Part shown: positions 47,546 through 52,994 of the stretch, in pieces
How positions within the stretch are numbered: the stretch's first letter is position 1
How the letters are laid out: every line of letters starts with the position of its first letter
Virus record (IMG/VR): IMGVR_UViG_3300035703_000126
Location: 1-52,994 of that record
DNA from: a virus
Length of the DNA: 52,994 nucleotides
Reading direction: 5' to 3' (one strand)
The notes under the pieces: model-generated
Databases searched by the model: none
Told to the model about the DNA's origin: nothing
The model's input: the letters and a program-made list of their open reading frames with translations, nothing else
Translations under genes and position numbers: made by a program

Positions 47546-47630
47546 GCCTAACTAACGGTTGCAGCCGAGCCGCCTCATAGCTGCATGTGAGTCAAAGCCG
47601 TGGGCGGCGGCACAGCTGAACCTGGGCGTT
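47546..47630 (-). other. attC-like inverted-repeat site
   Basis: GCCTAAC (47546-47552) on the plus strand reads GTTAGGC on the minus strand. Arms GGTTGCAGC and GCCGCC (47557-47574) pair with GGCGGC and GCTGAACC (47603-47622) with one extrahelical base, around a variable middle, and GCGTT ends the element at 47630. This is the architecture of integron 59-base elements/attC. The far 3' GTTRRRY box is degenerate (GTTCACA), so it may be a relic. Confidence 0.45.
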
Positions 47631-48142
47631 CACAGAATCCACGGCGCCACGGTCACGTTCGGCAGGCGAGCCAGATCGCCAGGCGTCGTCTCCGCTGGAA
47701 CACCGAACTTCGGAACTCCGACCAGCATCAACGCGAACGCTGCCAGCTCCGAACAGAACCACCGCTCGGCGTGCAGGTCAGTTTTCAACTTCCACGCCCG
47801 GCTGATCCGACGCCACACCCACGAAAACGATCGCACGAACTGACGCGGCGAAGCGTACTCCTCACCGATCCGATGCAGCAGGAACCGCTTGATCTCCTGC
47901 CGCTGCTCGCCATCCAGCCCGTCCACCCGCCCGATCGCACAGTGACCGCGCCACTGCTGCCAGACATACGGCCGAACGATCCGCACGCCCTTGCCTTCGA
48001 GCGCCTCCACGATCCACAACTGGCCCTCGACCTCGACGAACACGCCGACGTGCGACCACTCCGACCCCGACCGCAGCCGGATCAGCCGCGACCACAGCCG
48101 CCTTCCGCTGAACAACGCCAGATCGCCCGTCCGTGGCTCCAT
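47630..48142 (-). CDS. C92-like permuted papain-fold amidase/peptidase
   Basis: A 170-residue protein starting MEPRTGDLALFSGRRLWSRL. EWSHVGVF (H31) near the start and RWFCSELAA (C130) near the end give the His-before-Cys order of permuted papain-like enzymes (YiiX/YaeF, C92 group, NlpC/P60 relatives), with VEALEG in between. These cleave amide bonds in peptidoglycan or related polymers. No signal peptide is seen, so release would need a holin. It is the best candidate for an endolysin here, but the substrate is unproven. Confidence 0.65.
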   Translation of the reverse strand: MEPRTGDLALFSGRRLWSRLIRLRSGSEWSHVGVFVEVEGQLWIVEALEGKGVRIVRPYVWQQWRGHCAIGRVDGLDGEQRQEIKRFLLHRIGEEYASPRQFVRSFSWVWRRISRAWKLKTDLHAERWFCSELAAFALMLVGVPKFGVPAETTPGDLARLPNVTVAPWIL

Positions 48143-48157
48143 TGGTCTGCTCCGTCG

Positions 48158-48529
48158 TTATCGAAACCGCTGGTTCAACTCTTCTATGCGAGCACGCAGA
48201 TGCTGCACGTCGCCGATGATCGTGTTGATTGCGGCCACCACATCACTGCATAGCTGCGCCGGGACAGCATCATTTGGTCCGTCGGCGGCTGTCTTAGCTG
48301 GAACCAGAAATGGCCCCAACAGAAACATCAGATCGCTGAGAGCATTGTGTGCCGCGCCAACGCAGTCGTGGGCTACAGCCAGTCGGTCTTCGATCGACGT
48401 GATTTCTCGCCCGGTGGCGACCGCTGGCCCACCATTGCAATGTGCGTTCATTCGCGCAAGCCCCTCTTCGCCTCGATCCGAGAACCCAACACTCATTCCG
48501 CCCATACGAACCATTTCAACCTGATTCAC
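48158..48529 (-). CDS. Hypothetical protein
   Basis: A 123-residue protein starting at GTG 48529 after AAAGGGGATG. It is helical (IEDRLAVAHDCVGAAHNALS, DVVAAINTIIGDVQHLRARI) with a hydrophobic stretch (LMFLLGPFLVPAKTA) too short to be certain as a membrane segment. It lies between the two papain-fold enzymes, so it may be an accessory exit factor, for example an inhibitor or spanin-like partner. Confidence 0.5.
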   Translation of the reverse strand: MNQVEMVRMGGMSVGFSDRGEEGLARMNAHCNGGPAVATGREITSIEDRLAVAHDCVGAAHNALSDLMFLLGPFLVPAKTAADGPNDAVPAQLCSDVVAAINTIIGDVQHLRARIEELNQRFR

Positions 48530-48561
48530 TCTGCATCCCCTTTGATAAAAGACATCCGTCG

Positions 48562-49380
48562 TTACCTCTTAACCTTCGGCAGCGGCTGTGCCTGCTTTGC
48601 CGCCCGGATCGCATACGCCCGGTGAAACCGGATCGTCCGCTCCAGGTGGCCCGATCGCAGCAACGCACGGCCGCTTGAACCCCACCTCACGCCCCACGAA
48701 TTGGACATCGTGAAGGCCAGTTCGCCGTCCGCCCACGCCAGCCCGTCCGCCAGAACCGCGTGATTCCCGGCTCCGTTGTCGATCCCCGCGAAGCCGTTCC
48801 GATCCAGCTTCGAGAACGAATCGCCTACATGCACGGCCAGCACCAGATCGAAACCCATCGCCAGAGCTGTGAACGCCCCGCGAACGGTCTCGACGGCATA
48901 GCACTCATGCGCCCGGTACAGCTTCGCTTCCCGGTCCGCCTGCTGAACGTCGTACTGGTTGCGGTAAATCTGATGCGGCCTCACCGTTGGCTCCGACGCG
49001 CAGCCGCGATCCATCAACGCTGCCATGCCGCGGTGCAGCGTGGAACCCTCGTCCCGGCCGTCGTTGACCAGCGAGTACAAATACGACCCGGACAGGTCCA
49101 CGCGGTCCTGACCACCGCGAACCCTCGCCCGCGCCAGAGCCATCGCTCCGGCCCAGCCATTACAGGAACCTGCCGCGCCCTGGTCTTTGATCCAGTTGCG
49201 GTCCTCGAACAGCGTGCGGCCGTCGAGCTTCCCGGTTCTGGCGATCTTCTCCAGTGCGCTGTCGGACATCTCCGGCACTGCGAAGACCGGCATCGACAGC
49301 TTCAAGCCCGGTTCCGGCAGCAGAGTCGCCAGCTTGCGCTCCACGCCGTCAATCACAATCACTGGCAGAGACTGAGTCAT
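48562..49380 (-). CDS. Papain-family (C1A) cysteine protease
   Basis: A 272-residue protein. The mature-type domain begins around residue 60: KDQGAAGSCNGWAG (oxyanion Q67, catalytic C73), followed by SGSYLYSLVNDGR, GNHAVLADGL (catalytic H207) and SNSWGVRWGSSG (N227). All four papain landmarks are present, in the usual order. The N-terminal ~55 residues may be a short propeptide or adaptor. No signal peptide. C1A proteases are rare in phages; in this block it may degrade the proteinaceous part of an envelope or a host target. Confidence 0.82.
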   Translation of the reverse strand: MTQSLPVIVIDGVERKLATLLPEPGLKLSMPVFAVPEMSDSALEKIARTGKLDGRTLFEDRNWIKDQGAAGSCNGWAGAMALARARVRGGQDRVDLSGSYLYSLVNDGRDEGSTLHRGMAALMDRGCASEPTVRPHQIYRNQYDVQQADREAKLYRAHECYAVETVRGAFTALAMGFDLVLAVHVGDSFSKLDRNGFAGIDNGAGNHAVLADGLAWADGELAFTMSNSWGVRWGSSGRALLRSGHLERTIRFHRAYAIRAAKQAQPLPKVKR

Positions 49381-49398
49381 GCGACATCCTTAACCTGA

Positions 49399-50196
49399 CT
49401 ACCAATCAACGCACGTTTCGCACATAGGAAGGCCATCATCCACAAACAACCTCATCTGTGCGGCATCCGCTGCAACGAGAGACTCCCAGCTCCAGTGTCT
49501 CCCAAGACCCTTGACTACATTGAGACCGCCGCGTTCGCGTGCGTTCTGCTCCATCTCAACAGCCCTCTGGAAGAGATCGGGGTACTCTCTGGCCAGAGCC
49601 AGCACTTCCGGCTTTCGCATCGCAGGGCAATAAAAGCACGCTGACTTTTCTGGAACATATCCAACAGCACGCACACATGCGGCCTCGCAGTCTTCCTGTC
49701 GCCACTTCCATTCTCTCAACGGGAAGCGGTAGGTGAACTGCGCGTCGTCGGGAATCTTTCCTCGTTTCGTCTCTCCGTAATGAATGCCGATGACTCGCTG
49801 CACGCGCTGTCCGCGTTCCCATGCCGCTTGCGCTGCAGGCCACGCCTTGACCCACTTATCCATCGGGTAGCGTTTCCACTTTTGAGAACAACCGCCGAAC
49901 CCGAACGCCTTGCTGGGCAGCGTACCGTTTGTGTGGCATTCATCTTCCAGGCTTGCGTGCCGGCTGGTGTCGCTGTATCGCACGATGATCAGTTCGGGAA
50001 ACCCGACATCAACACACCACCGCTGCATTCGCTCCAGGTGCCTGTATGTGCCCGGTTTCTCGCCGCCAGTATCGGCAAACAGGATTGCGTCCGGTCGCTC
50101 GCCGCGCTCAAGCATCCCTTGAAGTATTGCAGTGCTGTTTGTCCCGGCGCCGAAGCTGACCACTGACGGGCTATGACCTGGCAGTTCCGTTGCCAT
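49399..50196 (-). CDS. PAPS-reductase-like PP-loop protein
   Basis: A 265-residue N-type ATP-pyrophosphatase fold: SVVSFGAGTNSTAIL (residues 11-25; a variant of the SGGxDS loop), then ILFADTGGEKP, a GGCSQKWKRYPMDKW block, IGIHYGETKR, and a cysteine set (CFYCPAMRKPE, CETC at the end) able to hold a metal. Phages often carry such proteins; some act in sulphur transfer or DNA phosphorothioation. No DndA/B/D/E genes are seen, so phosphorothioation is not supported. Substrate unknown. Confidence 0.7.
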   Translation of the reverse strand: MATELPGHSPSVVSFGAGTNSTAILQGMLERGERPDAILFADTGGEKPGTYRHLERMQRWCVDVGFPELIIVRYSDTSRHASLEDECHTNGTLPSKAFGFGGCSQKWKRYPMDKWVKAWPAAQAAWERGQRVQRVIGIHYGETKRGKIPDDAQFTYRFPLREWKWRQEDCEAACVRAVGYVPEKSACFYCPAMRKPEVLALAREYPDLFQRAVEMEQNARERGGLNVVKGLGRHWSWESLVAADAAQMRLFVDDGLPMCETCVDW

Positions 50197-50218
50197 TGCT
50201 TACTCCTGAGTTCTCTGG

Positions 50219-50545
50219 CTATTCCAACTCGCTCACGGCTGCGAATATCGCCGCTGCCGTTCCCGCTTTCTCAGTCGCTCCATGCACTTTGAGTCTGTGA
50301 ATCAATTCCCTCAGGTTTACAGGAACAACTTCCGGGCGATGCACCAACTCCAACTGCCTGGCGTAAACCTCGTATGACGGGTCCACCTGCAAACGTCCGT
50401 TAATCATTCGCTCAACAGCAACAAGTACACTGCTTCCGACCTGGTCCTGCCTGACGACACCTTCGACGCCCTCCAGAAACCCTCCGCCTGAAAAACTCTG
50501 CAACGACCATACCCTGACAATGTCGCCAGCTTTGTATTCACACAT
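50219..50545 (-). CDS. Hypothetical SH3-like protein
   Basis: A 108-residue protein starting MCEYKAGDIVRVWSLQSFSG, followed by GVVRQDQVGSSVLVAVER, a small barrel-like beta-rich half, and a helical end (NLRELIHRLKVHGATEKAGT). No catalytic motif. Position next to the lipoprotein and PP-loop genes gives no function. Confidence 0.5.
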   Translation of the reverse strand: MCEYKAGDIVRVWSLQSFSGGGFLEGVEGVVRQDQVGSSVLVAVERMINGRLQVDPSYEVYARQLELVHRPEVVPVNLRELIHRLKVHGATEKAGTAAAIFAAVSELE

Positions 50546-50566
50546 GCGTTGCCTCGCTTTTCGTCG

Positions 50567-50977
50567 TCACTTCCCGATCACCGCAGAGACTCCGGCCGTC
50601 GTGTCCGGCAGCCGAACTGCTTTTGCCACTCGAACGCCATCGCCGTCCGGGACCAGCACCAGTAATGCCGGTCGAATCTCGCCAGCCGCAGCGACGTAGC
50701 CCGCGTCGATCGCGGACTGGTCGTCGTCGTCGAGGATGCGCCAGTCGATGCCGCGCTGCTTCAGCGACTGCCAGAACCGGAGGTCGGACAGAACAGCCGC
50801 TCGCGCCGGATCGTGCTGCCGGGAATCGGACTCTTCGATCACGACCACCAGAGCGGCGTCGATCACCGGTGCTGGCGATGGCTCCGGATCAGGCGTCGGT
50901 CCCGGCGGCAGCGGATCAGGCAGGCAGCCCGCCGTCAGCAGCAGGAATGCCAGAAACAATCTGCAAACGTGCGTCAT
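50567..50977 (-). CDS. Small lipoprotein
   Basis: A 136-residue protein. The signal peptide and lipobox LTAGC (C18) are followed by a Pro-rich tether (PDPLPPGPTPDPEPSPAP) and a compact domain (VIDAALVVVIEESDSRQHDP, RFWQSLKQRGIDWRILDDDD, LLVLVPDGDG). The Pro tether resembles outer-membrane lipoprotein partners such as o-spanins, but the globular domain is larger than usual. It is the first gene of the exit block, 42 bases after its promoter's -10. Confidence 0.6.
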   Translation of the reverse strand: MTHVCRLFLAFLLLTAGCLPDPLPPGPTPDPEPSPAPVIDAALVVVIEESDSRQHDPARAAVLSDLRFWQSLKQRGIDWRILDDDDQSAIDAGYVAAAGEIRPALLVLVPDGDGVRVAKAVRLPDTTAGVSAVIGK

Positions 50978-51018
50978 CGCGCGTTCTCCACTTCTCTATG
51001 TGACACATGCGGCGCATC

Positions 51019-51047
51019 AGTATTGTCGCGGTTCTCAAAACTGTCTA
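51019..51047 (-). promoter_or_regulatory. Sigma-70-like promoter, minus strand
   Basis: On the minus strand, TAGACA (51042-51047) is 17 bases upstream of AATACT (51019-51024), matching the sigma-70 consensus at 5 of 6 and 4 of 6. It would drive the minus-strand exit block starting at 50977. It lies back-to-back with the plus-strand promoter at 51059-51087. Confidence 0.6.
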
Positions 51048-51058
51048 GATGCAGCCTC

Positions 51059-51087
51059 TTGATTTTTAATGGATTCCGAAAGATACT
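51059..51087 (+). promoter_or_regulatory. Sigma-70-like promoter, plus strand
   Basis: TTGATT (51059-51064) and GATACT (51082-51087) are 17 bases apart. Transcription would begin near 51094, giving the HTH gene a very short leader. Only 11 bases separate its -35 from that of the divergent promoter; TCTAGA lies between them and could be an operator. Confidence 0.6.
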
Positions 51088-51110
51088 GACGCCCGCAGGA
51101 GGAAAGATCA

Positions 51111-51302
51111 ATGGAACTGAGTAAGCTGAAATCGCTGCGGCAAGTGGCGAAAGAGATGGAATTGAGCGACTCGCGAATCAGCCAGCTTTGCAAAGAAGCG
51201 GGAGTGGAAGGCCGGCGTGTGGGAACGGCGCGTTTGCTGTCTCCGAAGGAAGTCGAGACACTGAAAAGCGTTGCGCGTCGTCCGTATCAGAAGGCGAACT
51301 GA
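51111..51302 (+). CDS. Small HTH DNA-binding regulator
   Basis: A 63-residue protein behind GCAGGAGGAAAGATCA, the strongest ribosome-binding site in the area. KSLRQVAKEMELSDSRISQL is a compact helix-turn-helix, and CKEAGVEGRRVGTARLLSPK followed by EVETL looks like the wing of excisionase/MerR-like domains. It sits directly after the divergent promoters and so is likely to bind between them, acting as a switch or excisionase. AATGGATT occurs on both sides of the gene in inverted orientation (51068-51075, 51306-51313). Confidence 0.7.
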   Translation: MELSKLKSLRQVAKEMELSDSRISQLCKEAGVEGRRVGTARLLSPKEVETLKSVARRPYQKAN

Positions 51303-51372
51303 CTTCAATCCATTTTTGGAATTTTCAGCATTGCTGGCTTGTCTAAAACTTCGGACTCGATTAGAAACTAAG

Positions 51373-51455
51373 CCCGTCAGGCATGGGACTGACGCGGGAG
51401 ACGAACGCAAGTCTCCTGCATGAGGCAGTTGAGCCAGTCACGGGCGCGTGACTGG
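51373..51455 (+). ncRNA. Structured RNA segment with three stems
   Basis: GTCAG/CTGAC (51377-51394), GCGGGAGAC/GTCTCCTGC (51395-51420) and CCAGTCACG/CGTGACTGG (51434-51455, tetraloop GGCG) are contiguous stems. GCCCGT (51373-51378) could alternatively pair with ACGGGC (51440-51445), giving a competing cloverleaf-like fold. It is followed at once by a small membrane gene, so it may be a regulatory leader. A real tRNA is unlikely as no TTCGA loop is present. Confidence 0.45.
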
Positions 51456-51469
51456 AACGGAACGAGGAC

Positions 51470-51586
51470 ATGAGCTTCGACGCCTACGGCCTGCTTCTGC
51501 TGGGCCTGCTCATCGTCAGTGGCGTGGCGGCGGCCTACGTCGTGTCGCGCCCGCAGCAGTTCTCAGACACCGGGAGCGAATCATGA
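51470..51586 (+). CDS. Small single-pass membrane peptide
   Basis: A 38-residue ORF from ATG 51470, behind GGAACGAGGAC, ending in an ATGA overlap with the acetyltransferase. The product (MSFDAYGLLLLGLLIVSGVA, then AAYVVSRPQQFSD) is one hydrophobic helix with a short polar tail. The tight coupling and good start signal argue it is real. It could be a small holin-like or regulatory peptide. Confidence 0.6.
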   Translation: MSFDAYGLLLLGLLIVSGVAAAYVVSRPQQFSDTGSES

Positions 51587-52095
51587 GCGACCGATTCTCT
51601 ATTCGCTGGATGGTCCGCAAAGACATGGACCAGGTTGTTCAGATCGAGCGGCTTTGCTTTGGTCAGCACGCATGGACCACGGAAGACTTCTTTGACGCAC
51701 TGCGTAACCGCCGCGTCATTAGTCATGTGGCGACGCTCGCCGGCGAGTCGGACCGCGTCATCGGCTACGCGATCAAGTTGCTTCGGCCGAAGCGTATCGA
51801 GTTATGGAACATCGCCGTGCATCCGGAGTGGCAGCGGTCGGGCATCGGCACGCTGCTGCTGCATCACGTCGCTCGCGGCGTTGGCGACCACGGCCGAACC
51901 GAGCTGACTGCCCAGGTTCGCGACGGCAACCTGCCGGGCCAGCTCTTTCTGAAACACAACGGGCTGGTCTGCGAGTCGATCGTCCATCGGCCCTACGAGG
52001 CCTGCGACGACGACGGCTATGTGTTCCGGCTGCGCGTCGGCGACCGGAAGCCCGATGAGAATACCTGTGAGAGCGGCCCTGTGAGCCGGGGCTGA
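51583..52095 (+). CDS. RimI-like GNAT N-acetyltransferase
   Basis: A 170-residue protein starting at ATG 51583 behind CGGGAG. It has GNAT motifs: IRWMVRKDMDQVVQIERLCF at the start, IELWNIAVHPEWQRSGIGTL with the acetyl-CoA-binding Q/RxxGxG/A loop (QRSGIG), and LEVRD-like AQVRDGNLPGQLFLKHNGLV. This pattern is that of ribosomal S18 N-acetyltransferase RimI. It would transfer acetyl from acetyl-CoA to a protein N-terminus or a small molecule. Phage GNATs may modify host proteins or disarm toxins; the target is unknown. Confidence 0.8.
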   Translation: MSDRFSIRWMVRKDMDQVVQIERLCFGQHAWTTEDFFDALRNRRVISHVATLAGESDRVIGYAIKLLRPKRIELWNIAVHPEWQRSGIGTLLLHHVARGVGDHGRTELTAQVRDGNLPGQLFLKHNGLVCESIVHRPYEACDDDGYVFRLRVGDRKPDENTCESGPVSRG

Positions 52096-52111
52096 GCGTC
52101 ACAAATGAACT

Positions 52112-52168
52112 GCGGAGAGGCTCCCGGCAGCGGTAAATGGGGAGCTTGACCCGGTGAGAGACCGGGGT
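52112..52168 (+). other. Hairpins upstream of tRNA-like elements
   Basis: GCTCCC/GGGAGC (about 52113-52144) and CCCGGT/ACCGGG (about 52150-52166) precede the tRNA-like sequences in a 281-bp stretch with no protein gene. They may be processing sites or further structured RNA. Confidence 0.35.
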
Positions 52169-52261
52169 TGCTCGTGGGCCAACGGTGGCGGCGAGGCACA
52201 AGCCGACGAATGAGCGGTGGTGAATTGCCTGGCGTGCCCGGTTCGATTCCGGGGCGAGCAA
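52169..52261 (+). tRNA. Degenerate class-II-like tRNA remnant
   Basis: TGCTCGT (52169-52175) pairs with GCGAGCA (52254-52260), with one G-T pair. A perfect T-arm, CCCGG-TTCGATT-CCGGG, precedes it, and a class-II-like D-arm (GCC-AACGGTGGC-GGC) follows the 5' arm. At 93 bases the size fits a long-variable-arm tRNA, but no convincing anticodon stem is present and position 8 is not T. Probably a decayed tRNA or tRNA-like element. Confidence 0.4.
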
Positions 52262-52349
52262 GTTCGACTCTGCGTCAGTGATTCAAACGGCCGGATTTCT
52301 GACGGCCGGTGTGTTGCCGGTGCTTCGCGGCCGGAGTCGATGTTTACAA

Positions 52350-52422
52350 CGGGCTGTAGTTCAGGTGGAGCAGAACATGACCAGACGTGGTCAAGGCGTG
52401 CGTTCGAGTCGCACCAGTCCGG
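52350..52422 (+). tRNA. tRNA with non-standard anticodon loop
   Basis: All arms pair: acceptor CGGGCTG/CAGTCCG with G73, T8-A9, D-arm GTTC/GAAC with A14, GG and A21, anticodon stem TGACC/GGTCA and T-arm GTGCG-TTCGAGT-CGCAC. The anticodon loop is only AGACGT (six bases; eight if the last pair opens), with no U33 at the expected place, so the isoacceptor cannot be named. It may be deviant, pseudogenised or non-canonical. It overlaps the first codons of the next ORF. Confidence 0.55.
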
Positions 52423-52613
52423 TTTCACACAAAGAGCGGCGGCGTTTGAGAACTCTGGATCGCCAGATCGGGCAGTTGGACAGGCAGCTTCAATCTGCTT
52501 TCTGGCCCGGATACTTCAACAGGGCAACCATTGAAAAACGCCAGCGGCTGGATGCAGAGCGTAAGGCATTGCGGATCGCCATCAAGCGACCGGTGGTTCT
52601 GGAGACTCAGTAG
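52377..52613 (+). CDS. Small helical protein, start uncertain
   Basis: A protein that reads RRLRTLDRQIGQLDRQLQSA, FWPGYFNRATIEKRQRLDAE, then RKALRIAIKRP. ATG 52377 (78 residues) lies inside the tRNA-like sequence, whereas TTG 52446 with AGAGCGGCGG upstream gives a 55-residue product outside it and may be the true start. It is basic and helical, perhaps a nucleic-acid-binding or small coiled-coil protein. Confidence 0.45.
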   Translation: MTRRGQGVRSSRTSPVSHKERRRLRTLDRQIGQLDRQLQSAFWPGYFNRATIEKRQRLDAERKALRIAIKRPVVLETQ

Positions 52614-52632
52614 CAAACAAGGAGCGAGGTTT

Positions 52633-52994
52633 ATGCTGGAGCAGTTTGACACATTAATTAAGCAGCGTGCGGAATTGAAGAAATGGTGGACGCTCCGCAG
52701 CACTGTGGCAGCATACGATCAGAAGCGACATAAACTACGTGTTGATGTTGCTGCGCCAACGATGGTCGCTTTCTGCGGTCAGGCGTACGCCGGAGCAACC
52801 AATTATCACGACGCGCCGAAGTGGTTTATCAGTGCCATCAGAGCGGAAATGCAAAACGAGGCAGATCGAATCACCGAGCAGGCGTATCACGCAGAGATGG
52901 CGCGGTTGAATTCGGAAATACAGAAGCATCACGATGTCGTGATGCAGGCTTTAAGGGAAGTAGACAAGGAGGTTGAAGATGCTTGTGTTGTCAC
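52633..52994 (+). CDS. Hypothetical protein, 3' end missing
   Basis: An ORF from ATG 52633 with GGAGCGAGG upstream stays open to the last base; at least 120 residues. It is helical with MLEQFDTLIKQRAELKKWWT at the start, a middle with RVDVAAPTMVAFCGQAYAGA and NYHDAPKWFI, and a coiled C-terminal part (AEMARLNSEIQKHHDVVMQA). A strong AAGGAGG signal and ATG at 52979 near the window end suggest the next gene starts there. Function unknown. Confidence 0.55.
   Translation, partial: MLEQFDTLIKQRAELKKWWTLRSTVAAYDQKRHKLRVDVAAPTMVAFCGQAYAGATNYHDAPKWFISAIRAEMQNEADRITEQAYHAEMARLNSEIQKHHDVVMQALREVDKEVEDACVV

Noticed and set aside
49399-50196. DNA phosphorothioation (Dnd) system
   Set aside because: Only a PAPS-reductase-like protein is present; no DndA, DndB, DndD or DndE partner genes are seen.
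51373-51445. 73-base cloverleaf-like fold read as a tRNA
   Set aside because: No TTCGA T-loop, mismatched T-stem and a more stable alternative 9-bp hairpin; treated as structured RNA only.
1-52994. CRISPR array
   Set aside because: No regularly spaced direct repeats of suitable length were noticed; the tandem repeats found are coding (31080-31990) or are two-copy leaders.

Overview
The window is most of the genome of a tailed double-stranded DNA phage or prophage. It holds a full head and tail morphogenesis block with the signature of a podovirus-like (short-tailed) virion: terminase, portal, scaffold, major capsid protein, two head-tail adaptor-like proteins, a beta-propeller tail-nozzle-like protein, a fibre, and then a series of large repeat-rich, coiled-coil and polyvalent proteins of the kind ejected into the host. 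No tail sheath, tail-tube or tape-measure gene was recognised. The DNA is GC-rich and densely packed, with ATGA and GTGATG overlaps throughout. Both ends cut through genes. The host cannot be read directly. Weak hints (an extracellular-type pectate-lyase fragment, a secreted Pro/Tyr-rich protein, a TTCACCACAGAGACACGGAGA-type repeat, an integron-like cassette) would fit a planctomycete or another environmental bacterium with complex genomes, but this is inference only.

Layout. (1) 1-4814, plus strand: small early or accessory genes, starting with the 3' part of a DpdA-like DNA 7-deazaguanine transglycosylase gene and including a SEC-C zinc protein, a DUF550-type dATP/dGTP pyrophosphohydrolase and a single-stranded DNA-binding protein. 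(2) 4822-4858: a 9-bp-stem hairpin between convergent blocks. (3) 4890-9324, minus strand: about twelve small unknown genes, two of which share a duplicated N-terminal module and several of which share leader repeats. (4) 9325-10674: a mostly non-coding, hairpin-rich divergence zone. (5) 10675-43796, plus strand: a tandem OB-fold (SSB-like) protein, the probable small and large terminase subunits, portal, scaffold, capsid, decoration and adaptor proteins, a glycosyltransferase, nozzle, fibre, internal virion proteins and a 3116-residue polyvalent protein. The last carries a sigma-region-2-like segment, an FtsK-gamma-like winged helix, an HExxH metallopeptidase motif and a C-terminal domain of the large-polyvalent-protein (LPD38-like) type. 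(6) 43802-45864: a terminator, a small minus-strand ORF, a PAS-domain membrane protein, a serine recombinase and a secreted SNase-like nuclease. (7) 46012-50977, minus strand: a probable host-exit and envelope block with a holin-like protein, a thioredoxin-like lipoprotein, a C92-type permuted papain amidase, a C1A papain-family protease, a PAPS-reductase-like protein and a second lipoprotein. It is interrupted by a gene with integron-cassette-like boundaries. (8) 50978-52994: back-to-back divergent promoters, a small HTH regulator, a structured RNA segment, a GNAT acetyltransferase, two tRNA-like elements and further small genes.

How it fits together. The divergent promoter pair beside the HTH gene, with the serine recombinase, suggests a temperate or recently temperate phage. 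DpdA, DUF550 and PAPS-reductase-like proteins together suggest modified genomic DNA or a managed nucleotide pool. The exit block contains two papain-fold enzymes and no recognisable muramidase or conventional amidase, so a protein-directed or unusual envelope-breaching strategy is possible. The main novelty candidates are the FtsK-gamma-like and sigma-2-like segments in the giant protein, the tandem-OB SSB with a 413-base overprint into the small terminase frame, the cassette-like insertion and the deviant tRNA.
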